Positions 18,140-26,103 are shown, counted from the stretch's first letter. The stretch is 64,000 bases of DNA from Micromonospora echinofusca (GCF_900091445.1 NZ_LT607733.1:1257501-1321500), one strand, 5' to 3'. Notes: generated by a model from the letters alone, not told the origin. Numbers and translations are program-made.

Positions 18140-18140
<1 letters not shown>

Positions 18141-18173
18141 CAGGTCGCAGCCTCGATCAAGGCTGCGACGTGG
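18140..18173 (+). terminator. Element-borne rnpB terminator hairpin (copy A)
   Basis: CCAGGTCGCAGCC (18140-18152) pairs with GGCTGCGACGTGG (18161-18173) with one mismatch or bulge. Copies B and C of the att repeat are followed by hairpins at the same offset with different sequence. The element thus seems to bring a replacement terminator as well as the 3' end of the RNA. Confidence 0.6.
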
Positions 18174-18223
18174 TCGTATGTCAGGCGGTCTATGGGCGTT
18201 GGTGGTCATCATTGGTCCGCGTT

Positions 18224-18263
18224 TGACGCCCTGGGGACGCCCTGACGCCCTGGGGACGCCCTG
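18224..18263 (+). repeat. Left arm-type repeats of AICE 1
   Basis: Four direct copies of ACGCCCTG start at 18226, 18237, 18245 and 18256 in a GACGCCCTGGGG-type tandem. Two more copies lie at the right end (27493 and 27504). Placement just inside both att sites suggests arm-type binding sites for the integrase N-terminal domain, and maybe Xis. Confidence 0.7.
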
Positions 18264-18305
18264 ATCTTGACTCTCTAGAGTCGGCAACATGCCTCACAAT
18301 GCCGC

Positions 18306-18334
18306 ATGACATCAGCCGCGATCTGTGCTATAGT
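18306..18334 (+). promoter_or_regulatory. Promoter of the small membrane protein gene
   Basis: ATGACA (18306-18311) and TATAGT (18329-18334) with a 17-base spacer form a strong SigA-type promoter about 80 bases before the 57-residue reading frame. A+T content rises locally. Confidence 0.55.
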
Positions 18335-18387
18335 GGCGGCGCGCCTGCATGGAAGCTGTCTCTGGGTCGGATTGATCAGGCGCATAT

Positions 18388-18423
18388 CCAGTGACATCGA
18401 GAGGAATCCTCGATGTGGACTGG
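18388..18423 (+). promoter_or_regulatory. Inverted repeat enclosing ribosome binding site and start codon
   Basis: CCAGT-ga-CATCGAG (18388-18401) and CTCGATG-tgg-ACTGG (18409-18423) can fold into a hairpin with the loop AGGAATC. The Shine-Dalgarno bases GAGAGGA fall in stem and loop, and the start codon ATG ends the inner stem. In RNA this would hide the start of the 57-residue gene; in DNA it could be an operator. Confidence 0.5.
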
Positions 18424-18586
18424 ATTTTTTGTTTTCCTTTCCATCTGGACTGTCGGCAAATACGTCGTTGCGATAGTTCTGACCCTAAGGGCGCGCAAAT
18501 GCGATCTGCCTAGCATTGCGCGCGAGCTCACTGGATGGTGGAAAGTCTCGTTACCGCAGTGGATGAGTGACATTTTCGTCCGCTGA
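18413..18586 (+). CDS. 57-residue membrane protein of AICE 1
   Basis: A short frame encoding 57 residues starting MWTGFFVFLSIWTVGKY, with one hydrophobic helix at about 4-25, a basic stretch (LRARKCD) and a Trp-containing amphipathic tail ending DIFVR. Support comes from GAGAGGA 6 bases before the ATG, a good promoter upstream and lower G+C than shadow frames would have. It resembles no family I know. Candidates are a spread or entry-exclusion-type membrane factor, or a type I toxin-like peptide; neither is shown. The start is enclosed in a hairpin. Confidence 0.55.
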   Translation: MWTGFFVFLSIWTVGKYVVAIVLTLRARKCDLPSIARELTGWWKVSLPQWMSDIFVR

Positions 18587-18594
18587 TCGAGAGC

Positions 18595-18729
18595 GGATCT
18601 CCTCGTCGGGCAGTCGCCAGACTTACCAGCCTCCCCGGACCGGGACAAGGTGGAGCGCCCTACCGGACGAACGACCTTGGCCCGGTCCGGGGAGGCTGGT
18701 AGCCCTTGTGGTGCCCGACGAGGAGATCC
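18595..18729. repeat. 135-base interrupted inverted repeat
   Basis: Outer arms GGATCTCCTCGTCGGGCA (18595-18612) and TGCCCGACGAGGAGATCC (18712-18729) are perfectly complementary over 18 bases. Inner arms 18624-18650 and 18675-18701 pair over 27 bases with one mismatch. Unpaired segments are 11 and 10 bases between arms and a 24-base apical loop. Such a stem is far beyond a terminator and resembles a single-strand origin, a transfer locus or a structured RNA. Confidence 0.85.
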
Positions 18730-18864
18730 GCGGCGGCATCTCTGAGGAGGGCCGGGGTTCGGGGCGGAGCCCCGAGGTCTTCCGTTCTTGTAGCTTGTAA
18801 GCGTGGCCGGCCGGCCCGGCCGATGCCGGCCGGAGGCCGCCAGCAGGCCGGGGCCGGGCCGGCG

Positions 18865-18910
18865 CGGCCCGCTTGCGGGCCGCCTTGATCTAATAGAGCG
18901 GAATTCGGCA
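18865..18910. promoter_or_regulatory. Hairpin plus CCTTGATC motif, conserved between the two elements
   Basis: CGGCCCGC-tt-GCGGGCCG (18865-18882) is directly followed by CCTTGATC (18883-18890), ten bases and GAATTCGGCA. Element 2 has a different hairpin followed by the same CCTTGATC and AATTCGGCA at 28088-28135. Shared motif with unshared stem sequence suggests a protein-recognised nick or origin site. Confidence 0.5.
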
Positions 18911-18975
18911 ACTGCTCGCGGTGACACTCGCGGTGCCACTGCGGTGCCATGGAAGGGCGGCAACTGCCGCCGGTA

Positions 18976-19623
18976 TCAGCGGAGCGGCATTCGGGCGACG
19001 ACTTGCCACTCATACATGCGCCGGTCTCGGTGCATCTCGATCAGGTCAACGTGGGTGATCGTGACGGCGGCAGGCTGAGGCGCGATGGGGCGTACCGTCT
19101 GGATGTACGGCTCGGCTGGGCCAGCGGCGGTCAGGTAGGCGACGCTCACGTGAGGTCGGAACCGACCGGGGTCCTCCGGGACCTGGTCCTCACCGACGAC
19201 GCGCCCGATGGCGGTCCGCGTAGCGGCTCGTAGCCGTTGGACAGGTTCGGCCGGTATCGCGGGCATGACGATGGCCTCGTCAGCAACGACAATCTCGCCG
19301 AACTCGACGCCGACCGCAGGCAGTTTCCTGAGTTGTTCGCGTGCATTATCGATGATTGCGGCCAACCTGCTTTCGCTGGTCTCGTCCGTGAAGCCGATGC
19401 CCTGCATGGTGAGGTGTAGCCACTGATCGGGAATGAGTGTTGCGGGGGGAGCTGCGGTCAGCGCTGATCGGTAGGAGTCGGCCACGCGGTACAGCTCGGG
19501 TTGGTCCTCGAACGTCACATGAAATGCGTAGAACCGACGGCCGACACGCCACCCGGGCCGCCACCACCAATGGTCACGGACATGGCCGGCGTGCTGTCCA
19601 GGTGCCAGATCTGCGAGTGACAC
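18976..19623 (-). CDS. 2'-5' RNA ligase family protein (2H phosphoesterase)
   Basis: A 215-residue protein with the two HxT/S motifs of the 2H phosphoesterase superfamily: HLTMQGIGF near residue 72 and HVSVAYL near 163. Family members ligate or hydrolyse 2',5'-linked or cyclic phosphates in RNA and nucleotides. The GTG at 19623 is chosen for AGGAG 6 bases upstream; it removes a meaningless Arg-rich extension. The gene lies 11 bases after the KorSA-like gene on the same strand, so the two likely form an operon. Its role in the element (RNA repair or nucleotide signal cleavage) is unknown. Confidence 0.82.
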   Translation of the reverse strand: MSLADLAPGQHAGHVRDHWWWRPGWRVGRRFYAFHVTFEDQPELYRVADSYRSALTAAPPATLIPDQWLHLTMQGIGFTDETSESRLAAIIDNAREQLRKLPAVGVEFGEIVVADEAIVMPAIPAEPVQRLRAATRTAIGRVVGEDQVPEDPGRFRPHVSVAYLTAAGPAEPYIQTVRPIAPQPAAVTITHVDLIEMHRDRRMYEWQVVARMPLR

Positions 19624-19634
19624 GGTTTCTCCTG

Positions 19635-20420
19635 TCAGACTTCGGAGGGTGCTTCGGGTTCGATGGCCGTTGGTTCTACCTCGTAGTCGTCGATGACCAT
19701 GATTCGGTCGGCGGGCCATACGGACTCTGAGACTTCGAGGATGCTGCCGTCGTTAGCTCGGGCCGTGTGGATAACGTGCATGACCGGGGCACCCATGGGA
19801 AGTGCGAGGGCCGCAGCTTCGTCGGTGGTGGGAAGGCGGGCGACCCACTGGTCTCGGGCGGTGGTGTAGCGCTTGCCGCTGAGGTCCTCCACGCAGAGGA
19901 AGAGGCCCTTGGGGACTACCTTCGGCTCCTCTAGATAGGTGCCGGCAGCAATCTCGGCGGGGATGTAGCTGGCACCGATTTCCTCGGGCTTGTCCGTCTC
20001 TCGGTCGTAGAGGTTGCGGCGACGAACCACGATTTCTGTTCCCGGGTCGATACCCATGACCTCAGCGATATGGGCAGGCACCGGGGCGCGTCCAGCAAAG
20101 ACGATCTCGTGCCGGAGATGCGACGTGAGCAATCGTTGGTCTTTGCGCGCTCGCCCATAGCGGTCGCGAGATCGACGGTGCAGCCGCCGGCTTTCACGTA
20201 CGAACGTGCCTACGCCGTGACGGGACTCGATCAGTCCTTCGGCGCGGAGTACACCGATGGCGTTTCTGAGAGTGATCGGACTGACCCGGAAGCGTTCCGC
20301 GAGAGCTGTCTCAGCCGGAAGTCGGTTGTCCGGCTTGAACTTGCCCTCGCGAACTTCCCTGCGTAGCTGGGCCGCGATCTGCAAGTACTTGGGTGCCTTG
20401 GCACCGAGGTCGTCGGTCAT
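19635..20420 (-). CDS. KorSA-like GntR-family transcriptional repressor
   Basis: A 261-residue protein with an N-terminal GntR winged helix (about 10-75, ending GVGTFVRE) and a C-terminal UTRA effector domain (about 95-245). It is divergent from the Pra/tra/rep operon, the position of KorSA in pSAM2, where KorSA represses pra and itself to keep the element integrated. Two near-identical 17-base sites in the divergent promoter region are its probable operators. The ligand of the UTRA domain is unknown. Confidence 0.85.
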   Translation of the reverse strand: MTDDLGAKAPKYLQIAAQLRREVREGKFKPDNRLPAETALAERFRVSPITLRNAIGVLRAEGLIESRHGVGTFVRESRRLHRRSRDRYGRARKDQRLLTSHLRHEIVFAGRAPVPAHIAEVMGIDPGTEIVVRRRNLYDRETDKPEEIGASYIPAEIAAGTYLEEPKVVPKGLFLCVEDLSGKRYTTARDQWVARLPTTDEAAALALPMGAPVMHVIHTARANDGSILEVSESVWPADRIMVIDDYEVEPTAIEPEAPSEV

Positions 20421-20506
20421 GTCTGCCCCATCCTGGGCCGCTCCTGTGGAGGTCTACCCCTCTTGACCACGGTAGCGCTGATGACGCTCGCGCTCCTGCT
20501 CAACTT

Positions 20507-20564
20507 TGTCCTATAGAGGTCTTGATGACTGGCCCCGGAGGGCCTACTGTCCTCTATAGGTCTT
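20507..20564. promoter_or_regulatory. Paired 17-base operators in the korSA-pra intergenic region
   Basis: TGTCCTATAGAGGTCTT (20507-20523) and TGTCCTCTATAGGTCTT (20548-20564) differ at three or four positions and lie 41 bases apart centre to centre (about four helical turns). They overlap TATAG-like -10 sequences and flank a TTGATG/TACTGT promoter candidate. They are the likely KorSA-type binding sites controlling excision and transfer genes. Confidence 0.65.
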
Positions 20565-20616
20565 CCGACCCGCCAAGACCGGCAGAGGGCCGGCGGCGAC
20601 GACAAGGAGTGCCGAG

Positions 20617-21045
20617 ATGGCTGTTCCGAACACGATCAAGGTTCCGGTTCCGTTCGAGTACGTCTTCCCGCACGGGGCGTTGTGCCTCGGGGTGGAGCCG
20701 GTGACGGACTTCGACAAGCGCGGCCAGGGCGATGACCAGGCGCGTGACAAGGACACGGGCGAGCGCCTGTGGGTGGTGAAGGTCCTGGACCTCGACCCGG
20801 AAGCCGGCAAGTTCGGCGGGTCAAAGGAAGTCAAGGTGAAGATCGCGGCTGCGGTGCAGCCGGTGCCCCCGGCGTCGAAGATCCCCGGCTATCCGCCGGC
20901 GGTGGAGTTCTCCGACGTGACGCTCACGCCGTACGTCGACTCGCAGCGGTGCAAGGGCAACGCGCACAAGTGCCGGGCGCGTCAGGCGTGGTCGATCCGC
21001 GCCAGCGCCGTGACCGAACCCGCCGCTGTGAAGCAGGCGGCCTGA
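20617..21045 (+). CDS. Pra-like activator of AICE replication, integration and excision
   Basis: A 142-residue protein beginning MAVPNTIKVPVPFEYVFPHG, with FDKR, DKDTGERLWVV and a C-terminal TLTPYVDSQRC segment. This pattern matches proteins annotated as plasmid replication, integration and excision activators, after Pra of pSAM2, which switches on rep, xis and int. Position directly after the KorSA operators fits. AAGGAG lies upstream of the ATG. No DNA-binding motif is obvious, so the mechanism stays open. Confidence 0.75.
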   Translation: MAVPNTIKVPVPFEYVFPHGALCLGVEPVTDFDKRGQGDDQARDKDTGERLWVVKVLDLDPEAGKFGGSKEVKVKIAAAVQPVPPASKIPGYPPAVEFSDVTLTPYVDSQRCKGNAHKCRARQAWSIRASAVTEPAAVKQAA

Positions 21046-21135
21046 CCAGTACTGCACGCGCGGGGCGGGCCTCTTCCGCCAAGTCGACTCCCGCCCCGCG
21101 CCTGAACCCTCAACCTTTTGGAAGGAGTTGGGCTG

Positions 21136-21597
21136 ATGCCCACGCTAGCTGACGCTGCCCGCATTGTCGGGAACCCGCGCCCTGGTCCGAACCGTAAGAC
21201 TCACCGCCGTACCGTGATGCGCCTCGCCGGTCCGGGTATCCGTGCCGCCCGCGAGGTGTACACCACGATTCCCGCCGACGCCGTCCGCGTCGCGGCTCTG
21301 GTGGAGATCGCCGCCGCCGCTGCCGCTCTGGCGCGGACGGTGGTGAAGCTGCGTCACCTCGACCCGGATCTGATCGCCCCGCACGTTTCCGACCGGGTGG
21401 ACTTGCGGGCGGTGTTGGGTCGGGGCCGGTGGCTGCCGACCATGACCCGTCACGTCCCCGCCCCGGACTCCGGGCCGGTGGATCTGGCGGCGCTGATGCC
21501 GGCTCGTTCGGTGGCGCGTCGTCGGGTGGTGCGTCGTCGTCCGGGTGCGCCTGGTCAGGCCGTTCTCTTCGCCGCTGCTGCGGGTGGGGAGGGCTGA
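21136..21597 (+). CDS. AICE 1 hypothetical protein
   Basis: A 153-residue basic, Ala-rich protein starting MPTLADAARIVGNPRPG, with a helical middle (VAALVEIAAAAAALARTVVKL) and an Arg-rich tail (ARRRVVRRRPG). The ATG at 21136 has AAGGAG upstream; an in-frame ATG at 21118 is less likely. It lies between the Pra-like and TraSA genes, spaced as in an operon. I do not recognise a family; small basic proteins here may assist transfer. Confidence 0.7.
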   Translation: MPTLADAARIVGNPRPGPNRKTHRRTVMRLAGPGIRAAREVYTTIPADAVRVAALVEIAAAAAALARTVVKLRHLDPDLIAPHVSDRVDLRAVLGRGRWLPTMTRHVPAPDSGPVDLAALMPARSVARRRVVRRRPGAPGQAVLFAAAAGGEG

Positions 21598-21600
21598 GCG

Positions 21601-23031
21601 GTGCCGTTGGTGAACGTGATCCGGGGTGACCGGATCGAGGAAGCCCCCCTGAACCTGCGAACCCCGATCGTCCGTATCCCGCTGTGGCTGGCCGTCTCCT
21701 GGTGGGGCGTCAAGGCGGTCGGCCGTATGGCGGTGTTGGCGGGCCGGTACTGGTACGTCACCGCCCCCACCGCTGGCCTGACCTGGCTTTACCTGCGGTA
21801 CGGGTGGGCTGGTCCCGCCTTGACGGTGGGTGGTGTCGGGTCGGCGGCTGCGGGCTGGTGGTACGGGCACCGCCCGTCGTTCCTGCGGTTCGGCTGGTAT
21901 CCCGTCCTGTCCCGCTTTCGGCGGTGGTCGTACCGGCGCAACTGGCACGCGGCGATGGTCACCGCCCGCCTGGCGGTCGCCTTCGACTCCCACACCGTCC
22001 TACCCGTCCTGCGCCGGGTGCGCTGTGGCGCGGGGGTGGATGTGGTGACGGTGCGAATGGTCACCGGCCAGATCCCCGAAGACTTCGCCCGCGTCGCCGA
22101 ACGCCTGGCGCACACGTTCGGTGTCCGGCAGGTCAAGGCCGTCCCCGGTCCTCGGCCGGATGTGGTGCTGCTGCACCTCTACCGGGGCGACCCCCTCGCC
22201 AAGGTGGTCCGGCCGCTGCCGGTGCCGGCGGTGCCGGAGTTCACGGCTCTGCCGGTGGGTCGGCAGGAAGACGGCGAGGTGTATCCGCTGCGCCTGTTCG
22301 GTACTCAGGTTCTGGTGGTGGGTGCGACGGGTGCGGGGAAGGGCTCGGTCATCTGGTCCATCGTCCGGTCCCTCGCCGCCGGGGTCACCTCGGGTCTGGT
22401 GCAGGTGTGGGGCCTGGACCCGAAGGGCGGCATGGAACTCGGGATCGGTGCGCCGATGTTCGCCCGGTTCGCGTGCAAGGACTACGCGGCCATGTGTGAG
22501 CTGGTGGAGGAAGCCGCGTCGGTGGCGCGGGAGCGTGCGGGGAAGCTGCGGGGTCGGACCCGCCAGCACACCCCCACCGTCGATGAGCCGCTGATCGTGC
22601 TCGTCATCGATGAGCTGGCGAACCTTACCGCCTACCTGACCGATCGGCAGTTGAAGGACCGGATCAAGGCAGCGCTGTCCATCCTGCTCTCGCAGGGTCG
22701 GGCGGTGGGTGTGCATGTGGTGGCGGCGATTCAGGACCCCCGCAAGGAGGTCCTTCCGTTCCGGGATCTGTTCCCGACCCGTATCGGTCTGCGTCTGACC
22801 GAGCCGGCGCAGGTCGACCTGGTCCTCGGCGACGGAATGCGCGACCGGGGCGCACTGTGTGACCGCATCCCCAAGTCCCTCCCGGGTGTGGGGTTCGTCG
22901 TCCTTGACGGTGACCCGACCCCGATGCGGGTCCGCTTCTCCTACCTGACCGATGACGAAATTCGCGACATGGCCCAGACGTACGGGCGGCTGCGCGTGAT
23001 CGACGGCGAGATTCTGGACGGTGCCGCGTGA
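21601..23031 (+). CDS. traSA: FtsK/SpoIIIE-type conjugal DNA translocase (TraSA/TraB-like)
   Basis: A 476-residue protein with N-terminal membrane segments (about 25-95) and a RecA-like motor: Walker A GATGAGKG at 241-248 and Walker B LIVLVIDELAN at about 330-340. Proteins of this kind alone move double-stranded DNA between hyphae in actinomycete conjugation, recognising short clt repeats. The length suits AICE TraSA, shorter than chromosomal FtsK. A GTG start directly follows the previous gene, and the stop overlaps the DUF2637 gene. Confidence 0.92.
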   Translation: MPLVNVIRGDRIEEAPLNLRTPIVRIPLWLAVSWWGVKAVGRMAVLAGRYWYVTAPTAGLTWLYLRYGWAGPALTVGGVGSAAAGWWYGHRPSFLRFGWYPVLSRFRRWSYRRNWHAAMVTARLAVAFDSHTVLPVLRRVRCGAGVDVVTVRMVTGQIPEDFARVAERLAHTFGVRQVKAVPGPRPDVVLLHLYRGDPLAKVVRPLPVPAVPEFTALPVGRQEDGEVYPLRLFGTQVLVVGATGAGKGSVIWSIVRSLAAGVTSGLVQVWGLDPKGGMELGIGAPMFARFACKDYAAMCELVEEAASVARERAGKLRGRTRQHTPTVDEPLIVLVIDELANLTAYLTDRQLKDRIKAALSILLSQGRAVGVHVVAAIQDPRKEVLPFRDLFPTRIGLRLTEPAQVDLVLGDGMRDRGALCDRIPKSLPGVGFVVLDGDPTPMRVRFSYLTDDEIRDMAQTYGRLRVIDGEILDGAA

Positions 23032-23744
23032 AGCCTCACCCGACTAACCCTCGTGCGGACCGTGTTGACGGCCTGGTCCTCGTCGTCATCCTCCTCATCG
23101 TCGCCGGCTTCGCCGGGGCCGCCTCCTTCACCCACGTCAAAGACTGGACCCTCGACAACAGCCCACCCGGAACCGGGGCGTGGTTCGGCTGGGCCAACGC
23201 CGTTATCTCCGAACTCGTCCCCATCGCCGCCCTGCTCACCATCCGCCGCCGCAGACGCACCGGCGGGCCAATCGGCTACCCGATGTTCCTGCTCATCGCC
23301 GCCGTCACCCTCTCCCTGGCCGCGCAGCTCGCCGTCGCCAAGCCGGGCCTGTCCGGGTGGCTGCTGTCGGCCGTGCCCGCGCTGGCGTTCATGGGCCTGT
23401 CCAAACTCGTCCTCACCACCGCACCCACCCCGGCCGACGAACCCGCACCCACCCCGACCCCCGGGCCGACCCTCGCCCCGGCTGCCCCTGCCCCTGCCGC
23501 TGCGGTGCCGGCCCGACCGGTCACCGACACCGTGCCGCCGGCTCACCCGGTCGAGCAGACCGGCCCACCCGCACAGGAAGCACCGCCGGTCACCGCTGCC
23601 CCGGCCACTCCCGCACCGGTCGTGCCGGAACCTGTCGCCGTGGCCCCGATCGCGCCGGCCCGGTCCGGTCCGCTCGCCCCGGTGTCCCCGGCGGCATTCG
23701 TCCGCCGCAACGGCACCCCCCTGGTCGGGGAGGTGACCCGATGA
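23028..23744 (+). CDS. DUF2637 membrane protein (spread-protein-like)
   Basis: A 238-residue protein with four membrane segments in residues 12-130 (DUF2637) and a long Pro/Ala-rich cytoplasmic tail (135-230). DUF2637 proteins are common beside tra genes on actinomycete plasmids and AICEs and are thought to help intramycelial spread, like Spd proteins; this is inferred from context. The GTG overlaps the traSA stop and the stop overlaps the diguanylate cyclase start. Confidence 0.75.
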   Translation: MKPHPTNPRADRVDGLVLVVILLIVAGFAGAASFTHVKDWTLDNSPPGTGAWFGWANAVISELVPIAALLTIRRRRRTGGPIGYPMFLLIAAVTLSLAAQLAVAKPGLSGWLLSAVPALAFMGLSKLVLTTAPTPADEPAPTPTPGPTLAPAAPAPAAAVPARPVTDTVPPAHPVEQTGPPAQEAPPVTAAPATPAPVVPEPVAVAPIAPARSGPLAPVSPAAFVRRNGTPLVGEVTR

Positions 23745-24391
23745 GCGACGCCCTCGTCTCGGGCCTGCTCCTGGTCGCGGGCCTGGCCGTGATCTGCTGG
23801 GACCAGTACCGGCTCTCCGCCGTCCGCTACGAGCTGGCCGCGCTGCGACGCGCCGCCGCCCGTGACCCGCTCACCGGCCTGGCGAACCGGGCCGGACTCG
23901 CCCAGGCGTGGGCGCAGCTCGCCCCTGTCCAGCCGTGGGCGGTCGTGGTGGACCTGGACGGCTTCAAGCCCGTCAACGACACCCACGGCCACGCCGCCGG
24001 AGACGTGGTCCTCACCGCCATCGCCGCCCGGCTCCGCTCGGTTCATGGCGTGGCCGCCCGGCTGGGCGGGGACGAGTTCGCCGCCCTCATCTGCGACCCC
24101 CAGCCGGTCACCGCCGCCCGCTGGCTCGCCCAGGCGATCGCCGCCCCGGTCCGGCTGCCCTCCGGTGCCGTCGTGTCGGTGACCGCCAGCATCGGCCTCG
24201 CCCCCACCAACGACGACCTTGCCGCCGCCCTCGCCGACGCCGACGCGGCCATGTACCGGGCCAAGACCACCCGCTGCGGCGTCGCCGTCTACCAGCCACA
24301 CCGCGACGACCACACCATCCCCACCGCCGACCCCCGCCCGCTCGTACGGACCCGGGACTTGCCGACCACGCCCGTGGAGGTGACCCGTTGA
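23741..24391 (+). CDS. Membrane-anchored diguanylate cyclase (GGDEF) carried by AICE 1
   Basis: A 216-residue protein with one N-terminal hydrophobic helix (about 3-20), a short helix and a complete GGDEF domain. The active-site loop RLGGDEF is intact (GGDEF at 109-113), with the DPLTGLANR start and VDLDGFKPVND metal-binding strand. Such enzymes make cyclic di-GMP from two GTP. The allosteric RxxD inhibitory site that normally precedes the loop is absent (SVHG there), so product inhibition may be lost. It overlaps its neighbours by 4 bases on each side, between transfer and replication genes, so it belongs to the core operon. In actinomycetes c-di-GMP acts through BldD on development. Confidence 0.9.
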   Translation: MSDALVSGLLLVAGLAVICWDQYRLSAVRYELAALRRAAARDPLTGLANRAGLAQAWAQLAPVQPWAVVVDLDGFKPVNDTHGHAAGDVVLTAIAARLRSVHGVAARLGGDEFAALICDPQPVTAARWLAQAIAAPVRLPSGAVVSVTASIGLAPTNDDLAAALADADAAMYRAKTTRCGVAVYQPHRDDHTIPTADPRPLVRTRDLPTTPVEVTR

Positions 24392-26103
24392 CCACCACCC
24401 CAACCCTGCCCGGCCTCACCCCCGCCACCCCGGCGGGTCCGAGGCCGGGTTCCCGGGCCGCTCGCATGCTCATGCCCCGCTCCGTCGACGTCGTCGCCGA
24501 TCTCGCCGCCGACTACGGCGTCTGCACCCGCCCCGTGTCCCTGCGCCGCACCGACCTCGACACCGGACAGACCGAAGTCGTGGACATGCCCTGCGGCGCC
24601 ACCCAAGAAGCCAAATGCCCCGCCTGCGCCAAACGAGCTCGCCGACTGCGGCAGCAACAGATCCGCGAAGGCTGGCACCGTGACGACGAACCCGACCCCG
24701 GACCCGAACCCGCCACCGATGCCCAACGTGGGCTGATCGTCGTCCGCGCGCATCTGGAGTTCGCCCGGGATGAGGCGGCTCGGGCGTCGCAGTGGGAGCA
24801 GGTCGCCGACCTGGACGACGCAATCAACGAGTTGGAAGGCCAGATCACCACCGAAGGGTTGCGCGGTCGCCCCGCGCCCCCGCACGTCACCGAGGACCAG
24901 GAGGACAGCGACGGGAAGCGGCGGGTTCGCTCCACCAAGCGGCGCCAGGACGCCCCCGACCTTCCCCGCCTGCCAGTGGAGAACCGGACTGTGGGCCGCA
25001 CCTACGAGGGGCACGGCGGTCAGGTGTTCCGGCCGTCGATGTTCCTCACACTCACGCTCGGCTCCTACGGCCGCGTGCACTCCGACGGAACACCGGTCAA
25101 CCCCGACGCCTACGACTACCGGCGGGCAGCCTGGGACGCCGTGCACTTCCCCCGGCTGCTCGATCGGTTCTGGCAGAACCTACGCCGCGCGGTCGGCTGG
25201 AACGTCCAATACGCGGGCGCGGTCGAGCCACAACGCCGCCTCGCCCCACACGCGCACTTCGCCATCCGGGGCACCATCCCCCGGGCGCTGGTGCGGCAGG
25301 TCGCCGCCGCGACGTACCACCAGGTGTGGTGGCCTCCGGTCGACCAGCTCGTCTATGAACCGGGCAACGCGCCGCAGTGGGATGCCGATGCGGGCGGGTA
25401 CGTCGACCCGGACAGCGGGGAAGTGCTGCCGTCGTGGGATGACGCCCTGGACCTGCTCGACGCCGACCCCGACACGGAACCCGTGCACGTCGTGCGGTTC
25501 GGTGTGCAGGTCGACGCCAAAGGCGTGCTCGCCGGCACCAAGGACGCTGACCGGTGCGTCGGCTACATCACCAAGTACCTGACCAAGCAAGCCGCCGACT
25601 GCCACGACGTGACCACGAGTCGGCAGCGGGCACACCTGGAACGGCTCTGGCAAGAGCTGCGCCACACGCCGTGCTCGGAGCGGTGCGCGAACTGGCTGCT
25701 CTACGGCGTCCAGCCGAAGAAGGCCAAGCAAGGGCTGCGGCCGGGCAACTGCAAGAACAAGGTCCACAAGCGGGACACCCTCGGCATCGGCGGCCGACGC
25801 GTCCTCATCTCCCGCCAATGGTCCGGCAAGACCCTCTCCGACCACCGCGCCGACCGCAAGGACTGGGTCAAGGCCCTGCTCGGCGTCACCACCGACGCCG
25901 ACACCGCCCCGCCCGGCGGCGAACAACGCCACGCCTGGGAACTCGCCCGGCCAACCGACCCCGACGTGGCGCCGCTGGGCCACCGGGTCCTACGGGCGAT
26001 CTCCGAACGCATCCAATGGCGCGCCCAACTCGACGCAGCCAAACGCGCCGCCGATGTCTCGGCAACTTCCAACGGTCCAGAGCGCGGAGGGGAGGGGCAG
26101 TGA
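24388..26103 (+). CDS. repSA: RepSA-like rolling-circle replication initiator
   Basis: A 571-residue replication initiator. Cys pairs near residues 70-85 (CGATQEAKCPAC) suggest a zinc-binding N-terminus. A HUH-type motif HAHF lies near 288, and the catalytic tyrosine region YITKYLTKQ near 393-401. This fits the RepSA family that nicks AICE DNA for rolling-circle replication before transfer. The TTG start is chosen because it overlaps the previous stop (TTGA) with GGAGG 7 bases upstream. The end overlaps the xis start. Confidence 0.88.
   Translation: MTTTPTLPGLTPATPAGPRPGSRAARMLMPRSVDVVADLAADYGVCTRPVSLRRTDLDTGQTEVVDMPCGATQEAKCPACAKRARRLRQQQIREGWHRDDEPDPGPEPATDAQRGLIVVRAHLEFARDEAARASQWEQVADLDDAINELEGQITTEGLRGRPAPPHVTEDQEDSDGKRRVRSTKRRQDAPDLPRLPVENRTVGRTYEGHGGQVFRPSMFLTLTLGSYGRVHSDGTPVNPDAYDYRRAAWDAVHFPRLLDRFWQNLRRAVGWNVQYAGAVEPQRRLAPHAHFAIRGTIPRALVRQVAAATYHQVWWPPVDQLVYEPGNAPQWDADAGGYVDPDSGEVLPSWDDALDLLDADPDTEPVHVVRFGVQVDAKGVLAGTKDADRCVGYITKYLTKQAADCHDVTTSRQRAHLERLWQELRHTPCSERCANWLLYGVQPKKAKQGLRPGNCKNKVHKRDTLGIGGRRVLISRQWSGKTLSDHRADRKDWVKALLGVTTDADTAPPGGEQRHAWELARPTDPDVAPLGHRVLRAISERIQWRAQLDAAKRAADVSATSNGPERGGEGQ

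Larger units (their letters stand above)
18587..18975. other. Noncoding structured region of AICE 1
   Basis: This region of 389 bases has no convincing gene. It holds a 135-base interrupted inverted repeat (18595-18729), a GC-rich segment with further self-complementary GGCCGG blocks (18800-18865) and a hairpin plus CCTTGATC motif shared with element 2. Structured noncoding DNA between the arm sites and first genes could be replication or transfer origins. Confidence 0.5.
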
